Positions 1 to 9,755 of a stretch of DNA of 64,000 nucleotides are shown here, piece after piece. Source of the DNA: Streptomyces sp. NBC_00442 (GTDB lineage Bacteria; Actinomycetota; Actinomycetes; Streptomycetales; Streptomycetaceae); contig NZ_CP107918.1 of assembly GCF_036014195.1 (NCBI RefSeq), forward strand, positions 5,518,001 to 5,582,000, given 5' to 3'. The notes under the pieces are model-generated. The model worked only from the letters and a program-made list of their open reading frames with translations, was not told where the DNA came from and searched no databases. How positions within the stretch are numbered: the first letter of the stretch is position 1; every line of letters begins with the position of its first letter. The position numbers and the translations under genes were made by a program.

Positions 1-15
1 TCCGCGATCAGTGTG

Positions 16-1128
16 CTACACGGCTCTCGGGTACGGGCCCGCGGCCGTCCGCCGGGTCCGCAGCCGCCACACGGCGAGGCCCGCCCCGACGGCCACCACC
101 AGCGCGCCCCCCACCGTCAGGAGCCAGGCCGGGACTCCGCCCACGGTCATCAACTCATCCGTGTACCAAGCGCGTTGGAAGTCCGTGTCGGCGGGTGCCC
201 GACGGATCTCGTGATCACCGGTGATCCCGGCCGGCCGGGGGAAGTGCTGGGTCAGGGCCGTCACGTAGACCGAGGGGGCGTGGCCCGTCAGCTCGCCGAG
301 CGCGCCGCCCGGGTTCGCGACCCGGCCCGCGAAGAGCGTCTGCGGCGTGTCGCCCCCGATGGCGGACGCCGTTTCCATCCGGTGGGCGCCCAGCAGATAG
401 AGGTCCAGCGTCTGCGGGGTCTTCGCGAGGCGCGAGAGACGCATGGGATAGACGGGGCGCTCGCTGGCGAAGGTCAGGCTCAGCGGATCGAGCGGGCCGC
501 CCAGCGTCCGGCCGGCCTGGTCGGGAGCGAGCCGGATCGCCACGTACTCCCACTTCTGGTCGACGTAGGGCCGCAGCTCGGTGGCGAGGGCCGGGGGCAG
601 CTGGAAGCCGTTGTGGGCGAGCCAGTCGCGCAGCGCCGTCGGGTCGGTCGCGGTCAGCGTGGCCACGTCGAACGGGCCGAGGCGCTCCCGGCCGACCACC
701 TGCACGGGCGGGGTCGCCCCCGCACGCGGCGCGCCGTCGCCGACACGGCGGTCCTCGGCGAACGGCCAGTCGCCGTCCTTGGGCCAGAAGTACGCGCGGG
801 TGCGGTGCACGGGCGCGGAGATCTGCTCCAGCTGGTCGAAGAGGTGCCGGTCGCCCAGTTTCACCGTCGCCCGGCTCGGCACCGGCATGATCCACGCGGC
901 GCGCGGCGCGTTCCCGTCGACCGTGAGCCGCATGACGATCTGCTCGCTCCGGCCGTCCCACCGGACGGCCGAGGTCTCCTGCCGCACGCTCAGCTGCCGC
1001 CCGCTCTGCGGCACCATGGCCCCGCAGCCGCAGGCGTAGGCGGGCGCCACCAGCGAGCCCAGTTGCAGCGCCAGCAGCGTCATGGCCACCAGTAGTGCCC
1101 GCCGCCATGGTCCCCGCGCGCCCGTCAT
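16..1128 (-). CDS. DUF2330 family membrane-anchored secreted protein
   Basis: The 370-residue product has an N-terminal signal segment (ALLVAMTLLALQLGSLVAP, then AYACGCGAM) and a C-terminal membrane helix (LLTVGGALVVAVGAGLAVW) followed by basic residues. It is therefore probably exported and anchored with the bulk outside. The CGCGAMVPQ motif just after the signal, the strand-rich middle and the overall length match DUF2330 proteins, whose biochemical role is unknown to me. I start at the ATG at 1128, directly before the basic-hydrophobic signal; an in-frame start at 1179 would only add a poor leader. The stop lies 16 bases from the window edge. No operon partner is visible; the next gene is also on the minus strand, about 190 bp upstream. 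Confidence 0.8.
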   Translation of the reverse strand: MTGARGPWRRALLVAMTLLALQLGSLVAPAYACGCGAMVPQSGRQLSVRQETSAVRWDGRSEQIVMRLTVDGNAPRAAWIMPVPSRATVKLGDRHLFDQLEQISAPVHRTRAYFWPKDGDWPFAEDRRVGDGAPRAGATPPVQVVGRERLGPFDVATLTATDPTALRDWLAHNGFQLPPALATELRPYVDQKWEYVAIRLAPDQAGRTLGGPLDPLSLTFASERPVYPMRLSRLAKTPQTLDLYLLGAHRMETASAIGGDTPQTLFAGRVANPGGALGELTGHAPSVYVTALTQHFPRPAGITGDHEIRRAPADTDFQRAWYTDELMTVGGVPAWLLTVGGALVVAVGAGLAVWRLRTRRTAAGPYPRAV

Positions 1129-1316
1129 GCCCTCGTACCCCCGTGTGATCGATCGCTCCGGCAGTTGGTCGATCGGCACTGTCGGCCGACGGGAGCTACG
1201 ACGACGGTGCGGTGCCCGCGGTTCCGGTTCTGTGCGGCTCGGCGATTGGGCCGGTCGGCGCGGGTCGGCGGGGCAGTGGGTCAGCGGTCAGCAGGGCAGC
1301 GGGTCGGGCCGCCGGG

Positions 1317-2075
1317 TCAGCGGGCCGGGCCGGCGGAGCCGTCGCCGAGGGCCGACACATGAGCGGGGACGCCCGTGCCCGCGGGCAGGGCGGGGTCCGG
1401 CTCGGGCGCTCCGAAGCGTGTATGGACCGGGATCACGCCGGCCCACAGGCCGAGCTCGCCGTCGGGTCCGTCCGCGTCGTCGGGCGGCCCCGATGCCACC
1501 TTGACGGACGCTTCGTCCAGCGGCAGGGCGAGCAGCGAAGTGGCCGCCAGTTCCTTGGAGTTGGGGCGCCGCGCGTAGTCCCACTGTCCGGGTGCGCAGT
1601 GTTCTGTCAGGACCCTGAGACCGTGCAACAGCTCGTCGCCCCCGGTGATCAGCCGGGGCACGGCGTAGATCATCGCGCTGCGGTAGTTGACCCCGTGCTC
1701 GAAGACCGACCGGGCGAGCACGAGCCCGTCGACGTGGGTCACGGTCACGCACACCGTCGCCTGCGGAGCCCGGACGACGCTGCGGCTGGCGACGGATCCG
1801 TGCACGAACAGCGTCCGCGTCGCAAAGTCGACGCCGTACACCGTCGGCACCACCATCGGGGTGCCGTCGACGACGACCCCGAGGTGGCAGACGAAACCGG
1901 CGCCGAGGATCGTGTCGAGGTCGGCCACCCGGGTGCTGCCCTGGTCGCGCAGCCGCCGGTGCCGGGTGCGCTCCGTGACGGCCAGTTCGGCCGGGCGGGC
2001 CTCCCCGTGCGCGTCTTCGTACGCATCTTCGTACGCATCGTCGTGCACGTGCTGATGCGGTTGCTGTGCTGCCAT
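1317..2075 (-). CDS. pyridoxamine 5'-phosphate oxidase-fold (NimA-like) flavoprotein
   Basis: The protein is 252 residues. After a His/Asp-rich, low-complexity N-terminus containing a repeated DAYE unit, it shows the split-barrel FMN-binding pattern of PNPOx-like proteins: LDTILGAGFVCHLGVVVDG, then MVVPTVYGVDF, LFVHGSVASRSV and VCVTVTHVDGLVLARSVF. The HGSVASR segment and the following VTHVDGLVLAR are characteristic of the NimA/flavin-reductase-like branch, which usually binds FMN or F420 and reduces small substrates; the actual substrate is not evident. I chose the ATG at 2075, with an AGGAAA just before it. A TTG at 2141 would add 22 residues without a good ribosome site. It is a single gene transcribed away from the P450 upstream. 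Confidence 0.8.
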   Translation of the reverse strand: MAAQQPHQHVHDDAYEDAYEDAHGEARPAELAVTERTRHRRLRDQGSTRVADLDTILGAGFVCHLGVVVDGTPMVVPTVYGVDFATRTLFVHGSVASRSVVRAPQATVCVTVTHVDGLVLARSVFEHGVNYRSAMIYAVPRLITGGDELLHGLRVLTEHCAPGQWDYARRPNSKELAATSLLALPLDEASVKVASGPPDDADGPDGELGLWAGVIPVHTRFGAPEPDPALPAGTGVPAHVSALGDGSAGPAR

Positions 2076-2325
2076 TTTCCTGCCGATTCCGTCGCGAGGG
2101 AGTCTTGTCGCAACTGTTTCAGTAGGAAGCGCGGTCGGCAAGGGAACTTCGGCTCCGGATGGGGACGGGGGCGGGGGGCGGGGGGCAGGAGGCCTGCGGG
2201 AGAAGACCGCGAGCGAAGAGGAGACAGGGGCCGGGGCGTAGGAGGGATGGACCCTGTCTCCCGGTTCGGGGCCGCGCCGGGTCGGGGCCGCGCCGGGTCG
2301 GCGCGGCGACGGGCGCCCGGAGCGG

Positions 2326-3585
2326 TCAACTACGGTTCACGGCAAGGCCCTTGATGCCGTTCAGCCAGGCCGAGCGGAGCCGGCGGGGCTCGCCCGCGAG
2401 GCGCAGATCGGGCAGGACGTCCGCGATGGCGTTGAAGATCAGGTTGATTTCGAGGACCGCGAGGGATTTGCCCAGGCAGAAGTGCGGGCCGCCGCCGCCG
2501 AAGCCGAGGTGGGGGTTGGGATCCCGGGTGATGTCGAAGCGTTCGGGGTTCTCGAAGACCTCGGGGTCGTAGTTGGCGGAGGAGTAGAAGATGCCGACGC
2601 GGTCGCCCGCCTTGATCTTCTGGCCGCCCAGCTCGGTGTCCTGGGTCGCCGTGCGCTGGAAGGCGACCACGGGCGTGGCCCAGCGCACGATCTCCTCGGC
2701 AGCGGTCGCGGGACGCTCGCGTTTGTAGAGTTCCCACTGGTCGGGGTTGGTCAGGAAGGCGTGCATGCCGTGACTGATCGCGTTCCGGGTCGTCTCGTTG
2801 CCGGCCACCGCGAGCAGGATGACGAAGAAGCCGAACTCGTCGGAGAGCAGATTGCCCTCGCCCTCGGCCGCCACCAGCTGCGACACGATGTCCTTGGCCG
2901 GGCACTCCTTGCGCGCCGCCGCCAGGTTCATCGCGTACGACACCAGTTCCATCGCCGCCTCGGCGCCGATCTCCTCGGTGATCGCGTACTCGGGATCGTC
3001 GTACGCCGCCATCTTGTTGGACCAGTCGAAGATCTTGGTGCGGTCCTCCTGGGGGACGCCGATGAGCTCGGCGATGGCCTGGAGGGGGAGCTCCACCGCG
3101 ATGTTGGTGACGAAATCGAAGGCGCCGTCGTTCTTGTTGGCTTCCAACAGCGCCGCGTCCACGATGGAGCGGGCGCGGTCGCGCAGCGCGCCCTCCAGGG
3201 AGCGGATCGCGCGCGGGGTGAAGCCGCGCTGGACGATCTGGCGGACCCGGGAGTGCTCGGGCGGGTCCATGTTGAGCATGATCAGTTTCTGTACGTCGAT
3301 CTGCTCGCGGCTGATCGACTCGTTGAAGCGGATCACCGCGGTGTTGGTGGTGGAGGAGAACAGCTCCGGGTGGGTGGAGACGTACTTGACGTCGGCGTGC
3401 CGCGTCACCGCCCAGTAGCCGTCGTCCTGGAAGCCGGCGATACCGGTCGGCTGGGCGCACCACCACACCGGGGCGGTGCCGCGCAGTTCGGCGAACTCCG
3501 GGTGCGGTACGCGGGATTGGAGCAGGTCCGGGTCGGTGAAGTCGAACCCGTCGGGCAGGTGGGGGCAACGCATCGGCCACTCCAT
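2326..3585 (-). CDS. cyp125: CYP125-like cytochrome P450 (steroid C26/27 monooxygenase)
   Basis: This 419-residue soluble bacterial P450 carries the I-helix motif AGNETTR at about residue 260 and the haem-ligand loop FGGGGPHFCLGKSLA with Cys at about 370. The N-terminal region (MRCPHLPDGFDFTDPDLLQS, NMDPPEHSRVR) resembles mycobacterial CYP125, which hydroxylates and oxidises the terminal methyl of the cholesterol side chain. Substrate is inferred from family resemblance and from the divergent thiolase and KstR-type boxes. An ATG at 3585 or the in-frame ATG at 3573 could be used. The start lies 2 bp from a 15-bp palindrome (3588-3602), so a repressor there would block initiation. Electron supply could come from the ferredoxin at 16356-16589. 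Confidence 0.88.
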   Translation of the reverse strand: MEWPMRCPHLPDGFDFTDPDLLQSRVPHPEFAELRGTAPVWWCAQPTGIAGFQDDGYWAVTRHADVKYVSTHPELFSSTTNTAVIRFNESISREQIDVQKLIMLNMDPPEHSRVRQIVQRGFTPRAIRSLEGALRDRARSIVDAALLEANKNDGAFDFVTNIAVELPLQAIAELIGVPQEDRTKIFDWSNKMAAYDDPEYAITEEIGAEAAMELVSYAMNLAAARKECPAKDIVSQLVAAEGEGNLLSDEFGFFVILLAVAGNETTRNAISHGMHAFLTNPDQWELYKRERPATAAEEIVRWATPVVAFQRTATQDTELGGQKIKAGDRVGIFYSSANYDPEVFENPERFDITRDPNPHLGFGGGGPHFCLGKSLAVLEINLIFNAIADVLPDLRLAGEPRRLRSAWLNGIKGLAVNRS

Positions 3586-3587
3586 GT

Positions 3588-3602
3588 CTGACGGTCCATC
3601 AG
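3588..3602. promoter_or_regulatory. CTGAC-N5-RTCAG palindrome at the P450 start
   Basis: CTGACGGTCCATCAG is a 15-bp palindrome with one arm mismatch, directly upstream of the P450 start codon. The same architecture recurs at 30422, 33339 and 43732, always before genes of lipid or steroid degradation type. It is probably an operator for an unidentified regulator; its position on the ribosome-binding side of the gene fits repression. Confidence 0.55.
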
Positions 3603-3609
3603 AAGTTGA

Positions 3610-4983
<1,374 letters not shown>

Positions 4984-4988
4984 GACCC

Positions 4989-5110
4989 GGCTGGGGCTCC
5001 GCCCCGGACCCCGCGCCCCTCAACCACTCGGCGCCGGCCGGTACGGGCCACCCAAGCCCGTCCGGCGCTTGAGGACGAGCGCCCTCAATCCGCGAACGGG
5101 GAACTGCGCG
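4989..5110. repeat. composite intergenic repeat module (copy 1)
   Basis: This gap contains a GGGGCTCCGCCCC hairpin (4992-5004 region), GCGCCCCT, and further on CCGTCCGGCGCTTGAGGACG and GCGAACGGGG. The same ordered modules recur at 46992-47130, partly at 13350-13425, and inverted at 54240-54440. Such sequences are common between Streptomyces genes and may act as terminators or mRNA 3' structures. Here the module follows the thiolase stop. Confidence 0.6.
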
Positions 5111-5220
5111 GGCGGCCGCCCCGGAAGGGCGGAACGCCCCCAGGGGGTGGGCCCAGGACCCCTGTTGGTGCGGGGGGTTGCCGGATGTTCGCGGTGCGCG
5201 GGGGTGCCTACGGTCGGGGG

Positions 5221-6429
5221 ATGGTTCATCTCAGTGTTCGGATCGCCGCCGTCCTCTCCCTTGTCGCGGGGGGAGTCGGGGCAGCCGCCCCGACCGTCCA
5301 GGCCCGCCCTGCCCAGCGGGGCGATCTCGTCAAGGTCGAGGCCGTGTCCACCCGCACCCCCGCCCAGGTCTCCGACTTCCTCACGTCGGCCGGCATCGAC
5401 AGCAGCGAGGTCCGCCACGGCGTACGCGGATACCGCCTCACGTACCGCACACTCACCCCGCAAGGCATCGGCACCACCGCCACCGGCCTGCTCGTGCTGC
5501 CCGATGACGGGCGCCACACCCGGCTCGATGTCGTCGCGGACACCCACGGCACCATGGTCGACCGGGACTACGCGCCCTCCGCGAGCGAGGACGACGGACG
5601 GCTGTCGCCCTATCTGCACGCTTCCGTAGGCCGGGCCGTCGCAGCGCCCGACTATCTGGGCCTCGGCAGGGGGCCCGGCCCGCACCCCTACATGGACACC
5701 CCCTCGGCCGTGTCCGCCTCGCTCGACATGTTGCGGGCCACACGAACCGCCGCCCGCAAACTGGGGCGCCCCTTGACCGGGGACGTGTACGGGACGGGGT
5801 TCTCACAGGGCGGGCAGGTCGCCATGGCGCTCGGCCGGGCGCTGAGCCAGGGCGCCGACGCCCATTTCCGGCTGAAGGCGCTCGCGCCGGTGTCGGGACC
5901 GTACGACATCGCGGGACAAGAGGTGCCCGCGCTCTTCGACGGGCGGGTGAACGACACCAGCGGGGTGCTGTACATGGCGTACTGGCTCACCGCGCAGAAT
6001 CGGCTCCGCCCCCTGTACGCGAACACGGCGGACGCCTTCCGGGAGCCGTACGCCGCCGTCGTCGAGGGGCTGCTCGACACCCGGCACACCACGGAGGAGG
6101 TACTCACGGCGCTGCCCGGCACCGTGAAGGAGATGCTCACGCCGGAGTTCTACGAGCGGCTCCAGCATCCCCGAGGCGCCCTGCTCGACGCCATGCGGGA
6201 CAACGACCACACCTGCGACTGGAAGCCCCGCGTGCCAGTCCGGCTCTACACCGCGAGCGGCGACACCGACGTGCCGATCGGCAACACGCTCAGCTGCGCC
6301 CGGCAACTGGCCGCACACGGGAAGAAGGTCCCAGTGACCGACCAGGGAGCGGTCGGCCACAGCGGGGCCTTCGGAAAGTCGCTGCCGCAGATCGTGCGAC
6401 TCTTCGACTCCGTCGCCGGTACGGCTTAG
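5221..6429 (+). CDS. secreted lipase-like alpha/beta hydrolase
   Basis: This 402-residue protein opens with a signal peptide (MVHLSVRIAAVLSLVAGG, cleavage after an A-x-A near TVQARPA). The lipase nucleophile elbow is YGTGFSQGGQ; a plausible Asp is in ASGDTDVPIG and the His in GAVGHSGAFG, giving the order Ser-Asp-His. The layout matches secretory lipase/esterase proteins that hydrolyse ester bonds outside the cell; the substrate is unknown. I start at ATG 5221 because it precedes the hydrophobic signal, whereas the upstream start at 5185 would add a non-signal tail. The stop overlaps the stop of the convergent transglycosylase by 4 bp, so both messages end head-on. Confidence 0.8.
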   Translation: MVHLSVRIAAVLSLVAGGVGAAAPTVQARPAQRGDLVKVEAVSTRTPAQVSDFLTSAGIDSSEVRHGVRGYRLTYRTLTPQGIGTTATGLLVLPDDGRHTRLDVVADTHGTMVDRDYAPSASEDDGRLSPYLHASVGRAVAAPDYLGLGRGPGPHPYMDTPSAVSASLDMLRATRTAARKLGRPLTGDVYGTGFSQGGQVAMALGRALSQGADAHFRLKALAPVSGPYDIAGQEVPALFDGRVNDTSGVLYMAYWLTAQNRLRPLYANTADAFREPYAAVVEGLLDTRHTTEEVLTALPGTVKEMLTPEFYERLQHPRGALLDAMRDNDHTCDWKPRVPVRLYTASGDTDVPIGNTLSCARQLAAHGKKVPVTDQGAVGHSGAFGKSLPQIVRLFDSVAGTA

Positions 6430-6848
6430 TACCAGCTGTTCTGCTGCCAGAAGCTCCACGCACCGCACGGGCTGCCGTAACGGTCGTTCATGTAGCTCAG
6501 ACCCCACTTGATCTGGGTCGCCGGGTTGGACTTCCAGTCGGCGCCCGCGGAGGCCATCTTCGAGCCGGGCAGGGCCTGGACCAGGCCGTACGCGCCGGAA
6601 GAGGCGTTGGTGGCCGACGGGTTCCAGCCGGACTCGTGGTTCACGATCTTGCTGAAGCACTGGAACTGCTGCGCCGGCATCATCTTCTGCGCGATGGCCT
6701 GGGCGCTCGTCGGGGCGGCCTGGGCCGGGGCGGCGGCCATGGCGACACCGGCGGCGGCGAGCACCGTGGCGCCGGCGGCGGCGATGGACTTCTTACGAGC
6801 GGTGAAACGGGCGGCGAAAGACAACGCGAAACCTAACGTCGGGGACAT
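6426..6848 (-). CDS. secreted lytic transglycosylase-like protein
   Basis: The 140-residue product has a signal peptide (SIAAAGATVLAAAGVAMAAA then PAQAAP) followed by a compact SLT/lysozyme-like domain. The catalytic Glu is in NHESGWNP, and GAYGLVQALPGSKM and YMNDRYGSPCGAWSFW follow. Streptomyces secrete many such small enzymes that cleave peptidoglycan glycan strands during growth and germination. It ends exactly at the domain, with no LysM or other targeting module. ATG at 6848 is used because longer frames would enter the leader region. It is convergent with the lipase and preceded by a 319-bp non-coding leader. Confidence 0.85.
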   Translation of the reverse strand: MSPTLGFALSFAARFTARKKSIAAAGATVLAAAGVAMAAAPAQAAPTSAQAIAQKMMPAQQFQCFSKIVNHESGWNPSATNASSGAYGLVQALPGSKMASAGADWKSNPATQIKWGLSYMNDRYGSPCGAWSFWQQNSWY

Positions 6849-7167
6849 GGTCGTCGCGCTCGGCCGGACGTCTCGAAGACTTGTACAAGACTTCAACGGC
6901 GGGGGAACCCGTAAGGAGTCGGCCCGGTAGTGGACCGGGCGGTTCCGGCGACTCGAACAGTTGTAACCGGCCCCGTGGGTCGCCCGCAACGACCCCATTT
7001 ACTAGTGGGAGTCGCACCAGAGGCGCAACGCCCCCGGGGGTGTAAGGAGGGGATAAGGCCAGGTCACCCCGGCTCCGAGGGGTCGGTTGGATCATGTGGA
7101 ACGGCCACTACCGCGGTTCGTAGGGGACCAACGGCCTGTGGGCGGCCTCACCCCGGCGGGACCCTTT
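6849..7167. other. long leader of the transglycosylase gene
   Basis: There is no credible gene in this 319-bp stretch. It holds a 7-bp stem hairpin at 6922-6940 (GCCCGGT, loop AGTGG, ACCGGGC), a CCCCCGGGGG self-complementary block near 7031 and several purine-rich tracts. I compared it by eye with the ydaO/c-di-AMP riboswitch known upstream of other Streptomyces wall hydrolases and did not find its conserved blocks. A structured 5' UTR remains possible. Confidence 0.4.
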
Positions 7168-8058
7168 TCAGGCCTCGAATGTGACCTGGGCCTCGAAGGC
7201 GGCCCGCCGTGTGGCCCTGCGCAGCGCCTTGAGCACCGTCGCGCCGAGCGCCAGCGTCAGCACCACCGTGAGCGCCGCGCGCCCCAGGTCCCAGCCGAGC
7301 GAGGTGGCCGCGCAGTACGCGAAGAAGCGCACCAGGTTGTCGTGCAGCGGGTCGCCCGGGTGGAAGGAGATGCCCGACGACATGCCGCCGATGAAAGTCC
7401 AGCCCTGGAGGTTCATGACCGTCCCGTACGCGAAGGACGCCAGCGCGCCGTACAGGGCGAGCAGGGCCGTCTCGGCCCGGCCGCGCAGCCGGTGCGGCCC
7501 CGGCAGCAGCCCGGCCCCCATCGTGAACCAACCCATCGCCAGCATCTGGAACGGCATCCACGGCCCGACCCCGCCGGTCAGCAGAGCCGAGGCGAACATC
7601 GTCACCGAGCCCAGCACGAACCCGAACCCCGGGCCGAGCACCCGGCCGCTCAGCACCATCAGGAAGAACATCGGCTCCAGGCCGGCGGTGCCCGCCCCCA
7701 GGGGACGCAGCGCGGCGCCCACCGCGGCCAGCACTCCGAGCATCGCGACGGCCTTCGCGTCCAGGCCGTCGTCGGCGATGGTGGCGACCACCACACCCAC
7801 CAGGAGCGGGAGGAGCGCGGCGAAGAGCCAGGGGGCGTCCCGCGCGTGCGCGAGCCCCGAGTCCGCGTCGGCGAGCAGCGGCCAGCCGAAGGCCGCGATG
7901 CCGATGAGGGTGATGACGGAGAGGGCCGCGATCGCGCGCGGGCCCAGACGGACGGGGCGGATCGGGCGGATGGGGCTGGCGGAACGGGAGACGTCGGCAG
8001 AACGGGAGGCGTCGGCGGGACGCGAGGGGCTTGTGGTGCGTTTCGTGTTGCGTGTCAC
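7168..8058 (-). CDS. ECF transporter S component (predicted cobalamin specificity)
   Basis: This 296-residue membrane protein has a Ser/Arg-rich cytoplasmic N-terminus and about six to eight hydrophobic helices (LFAALLPLLVGVVVATIA, GFVLGSVTMFASALL, ALLALYGALASFAYGTVM). This is the arrangement of substrate-binding S components that pair with an ECF T subunit and ATPases. GTG at 8058 overlaps the stop of the ATPase gene (GTGA), giving tight coupling, and it is the last cistron of the operon. Substrate is inferred, not read: a cobalamin riboswitch controls the operon, so a B12 or corrinoid ligand is the simplest assignment. Confidence 0.78.
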   Translation of the reverse strand: MTRNTKRTTSPSRPADASRSADVSRSASPIRPIRPVRLGPRAIAALSVITLIGIAAFGWPLLADADSGLAHARDAPWLFAALLPLLVGVVVATIADDGLDAKAVAMLGVLAAVGAALRPLGAGTAGLEPMFFLMVLSGRVLGPGFGFVLGSVTMFASALLTGGVGPWMPFQMLAMGWFTMGAGLLPGPHRLRGRAETALLALYGALASFAYGTVMNLQGWTFIGGMSSGISFHPGDPLHDNLVRFFAYCAATSLGWDLGRAALTVVLTLALGATVLKALRRATRRAAFEAQVTFEA

Positions 8059-9755
8059 GACAGGGCCTCGCGGACTTGCGGGACGGTCAGCCAGTGCTGC
8101 GGCGCGAGCACCTTGGCGACCTGCGGGGCGAACGCGGGCGAGGAGACGACCACCTCGGCGGTCGGGCCGTCCGCGACGACCTCGCCTCCCGCGAGGATCA
8201 CCACGCGATGGGCGAGCTCGGCGGCCAGCTCCACGTCGTGCGTGGCGAGAACGATGGCGTGCCCCTCCGCGGCGAGCACCCGCAGCACCGCGATCAGGCG
8301 GGCCTTCGCCGCGTAGTCGAGGCCGCGGGTCGGCTCGTCGAGGAGGAGAAGGGGAGGGCGGCCGGTCAGCACGATGGCGAGGGCGAGGGCGAGACGCTGC
8401 CCCTCGGACAGGTCGCGGGGATGGGTGTCGTCCGCCACGCCCGGCAGCAGCTCGGAGACGAGCGCGCGGCAGCGGCCGGGGGCGGCGCCCGCGTCCTCGT
8501 CCGCGGCGGCGCACTCGGCGGCCACGGTGTCGGCGTACAACAGGTCCCGCGGTTCCTGCGGTACGAGGCCGACCTCGCGGATCAGTTCGCGCGGCGACGT
8601 GCGGTGAGGGGTGCGGCCGCCCACGGTGACCGAGCCGGCGGTGGGCTCGATCATGCCGACGAGAGTGCTGAGCAGCGTGGACTTGCCGGCCCCGTTGCGG
8701 CCCATCAGGGCGATGGTCTCGCCCGGGGCGACGGCGAGGTCCACGTGGCGCAAGGCCTCCACGCGGCCGCGGCGCACTCCGAGGGCGCTGACCGTCGCGG
8801 TGGTGGTGGGCGTGGTCGCGGTGGCCGGGGGGCGGCGGAAGAGGGTGGCCAGGGTGCGTTTCTCGGCTGAACGCCGGGTGTGGGGGGTGGCGCCGGAGCG
8901 GGGGGCGCTCGGGGTGACGGAGGCCGGCCGGGGGGTGTGGGCCGAGAGCCGCTCGCGCAGGGGGGCGGCCAGGCGGCGGGCGTCCCGGACGGACAGGGGG
9001 AGGGGCGACCAGCCCGCCAGGTGACCCAGGGCCACCACCGGGGGGTGCACGGGGGAGACGCGCATGATGTCGGCGGGGGTTCCCATCACCGGCGGAGCGC
9101 CGGGAGCGGGCAGCAGGATGACCTGGTCGGCGTACTGGACCACCCGTTCCAGGCGGTGCTCGGCGAGCAGGACCGTCGTGCCGAGGTCGTGTACCAGGCG
9201 TTGCAGGACGGACAGGACGTCCTCCGCCGCGGCCGGGTCGAGAGCCGAGGTCGGCTCGTCCAGGACCAGCACCTTCGGGTGCGGGGTGAGCACCGAGCCG
9301 ATCGCGACGCGCTGCTGCTGGCCGCCGGAGAGGGTGGCGATCGGACGGTCGCGCAGCTCCGCGAGGCCCAGCAGGTCGAGGGTCTCCTCGACGCGGCGCC
9401 TCATCACCGCGGGCGCGAGCCCCAACGACTCCATTCCGTAGGCGAGTTCGTCCTCCACGGTGTCGGTGACGAAGTGGGCGAGCGGGTCCTGGCCCACCGT
9501 GCCGACCAGATCGGCGAGTTCGCGCGGCTTGTGGGTGCGGGTGTCGCGGCCGTCCACGGTCACCCGGCCGCGCAGGGTGCCGCCGGTGAAGTGCGGGACG
9601 AGCCCGGAGACCGTACCGAGCAGCGTCGACTTGCCGACCCCGGACGGGCCGATCAACAGGACCAACTCCCCTTCGGGAACGGCCAGTTCGACGCCGCGTA
9701 CGGTCGGCTCGTCGGCGGCGTCGTACGTGACCGACACGTTCTCGAACCGGATCAC
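8055..9755 (-). CDS. ECF transporter fused ATPase (two ABC domains)
   Basis: This 566-residue protein carries two complete ABC modules in one chain. Domain 1 has Walker A GPSGVGKSTLL, signature LSGGQQQRVAIG and Walker B VLVLDEPTSALD. Domain 2 has GRNGAGKSTLL, a variant signature LSEGQRLALALA and LLLLDEPTRGLDY. A low-complexity linker separates them. Such fusions replace the separate A and A' subunits of group II/I ECF importers and power uptake through the T and S subunits. The GTG start at 9755 overlaps the T-component stop and is preceded by AAGGAG. Long upstream in-frame extensions are read-through of the neighbouring gene. Confidence 0.9.
   Translation of the reverse strand: MIRFENVSVTYDAADEPTVRGVELAVPEGELVLLIGPSGVGKSTLLGTVSGLVPHFTGGTLRGRVTVDGRDTRTHKPRELADLVGTVGQDPLAHFVTDTVEDELAYGMESLGLAPAVMRRRVEETLDLLGLAELRDRPIATLSGGQQQRVAIGSVLTPHPKVLVLDEPTSALDPAAAEDVLSVLQRLVHDLGTTVLLAEHRLERVVQYADQVILLPAPGAPPVMGTPADIMRVSPVHPPVVALGHLAGWSPLPLSVRDARRLAAPLRERLSAHTPRPASVTPSAPRSGATPHTRRSAEKRTLATLFRRPPATATTPTTTATVSALGVRRGRVEALRHVDLAVAPGETIALMGRNGAGKSTLLSTLVGMIEPTAGSVTVGGRTPHRTSPRELIREVGLVPQEPRDLLYADTVAAECAAADEDAGAAPGRCRALVSELLPGVADDTHPRDLSEGQRLALALAIVLTGRPPLLLLDEPTRGLDYAAKARLIAVLRVLAAEGHAIVLATHDVELAAELAHRVVILAGGEVVADGPTAEVVVSSPAFAPQVAKVLAPQHWLTVPQVREALS

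Noticed and set aside
13..1108. Long open frames on the plus strand and in the second minus frame over the DUF2330 gene
   Set aside because: They have Arg/Pro/Gly-rich shadow composition, no ribosome site and no recognisable domain, whereas the minus frame has a signal peptide and membrane anchor.
6849..7100. A ydaO-type c-di-AMP riboswitch upstream of the transglycosylase
   Set aside because: Such riboswitches precede other Streptomyces wall hydrolases, but I could not find their conserved blocks here; only generic hairpins are visible.
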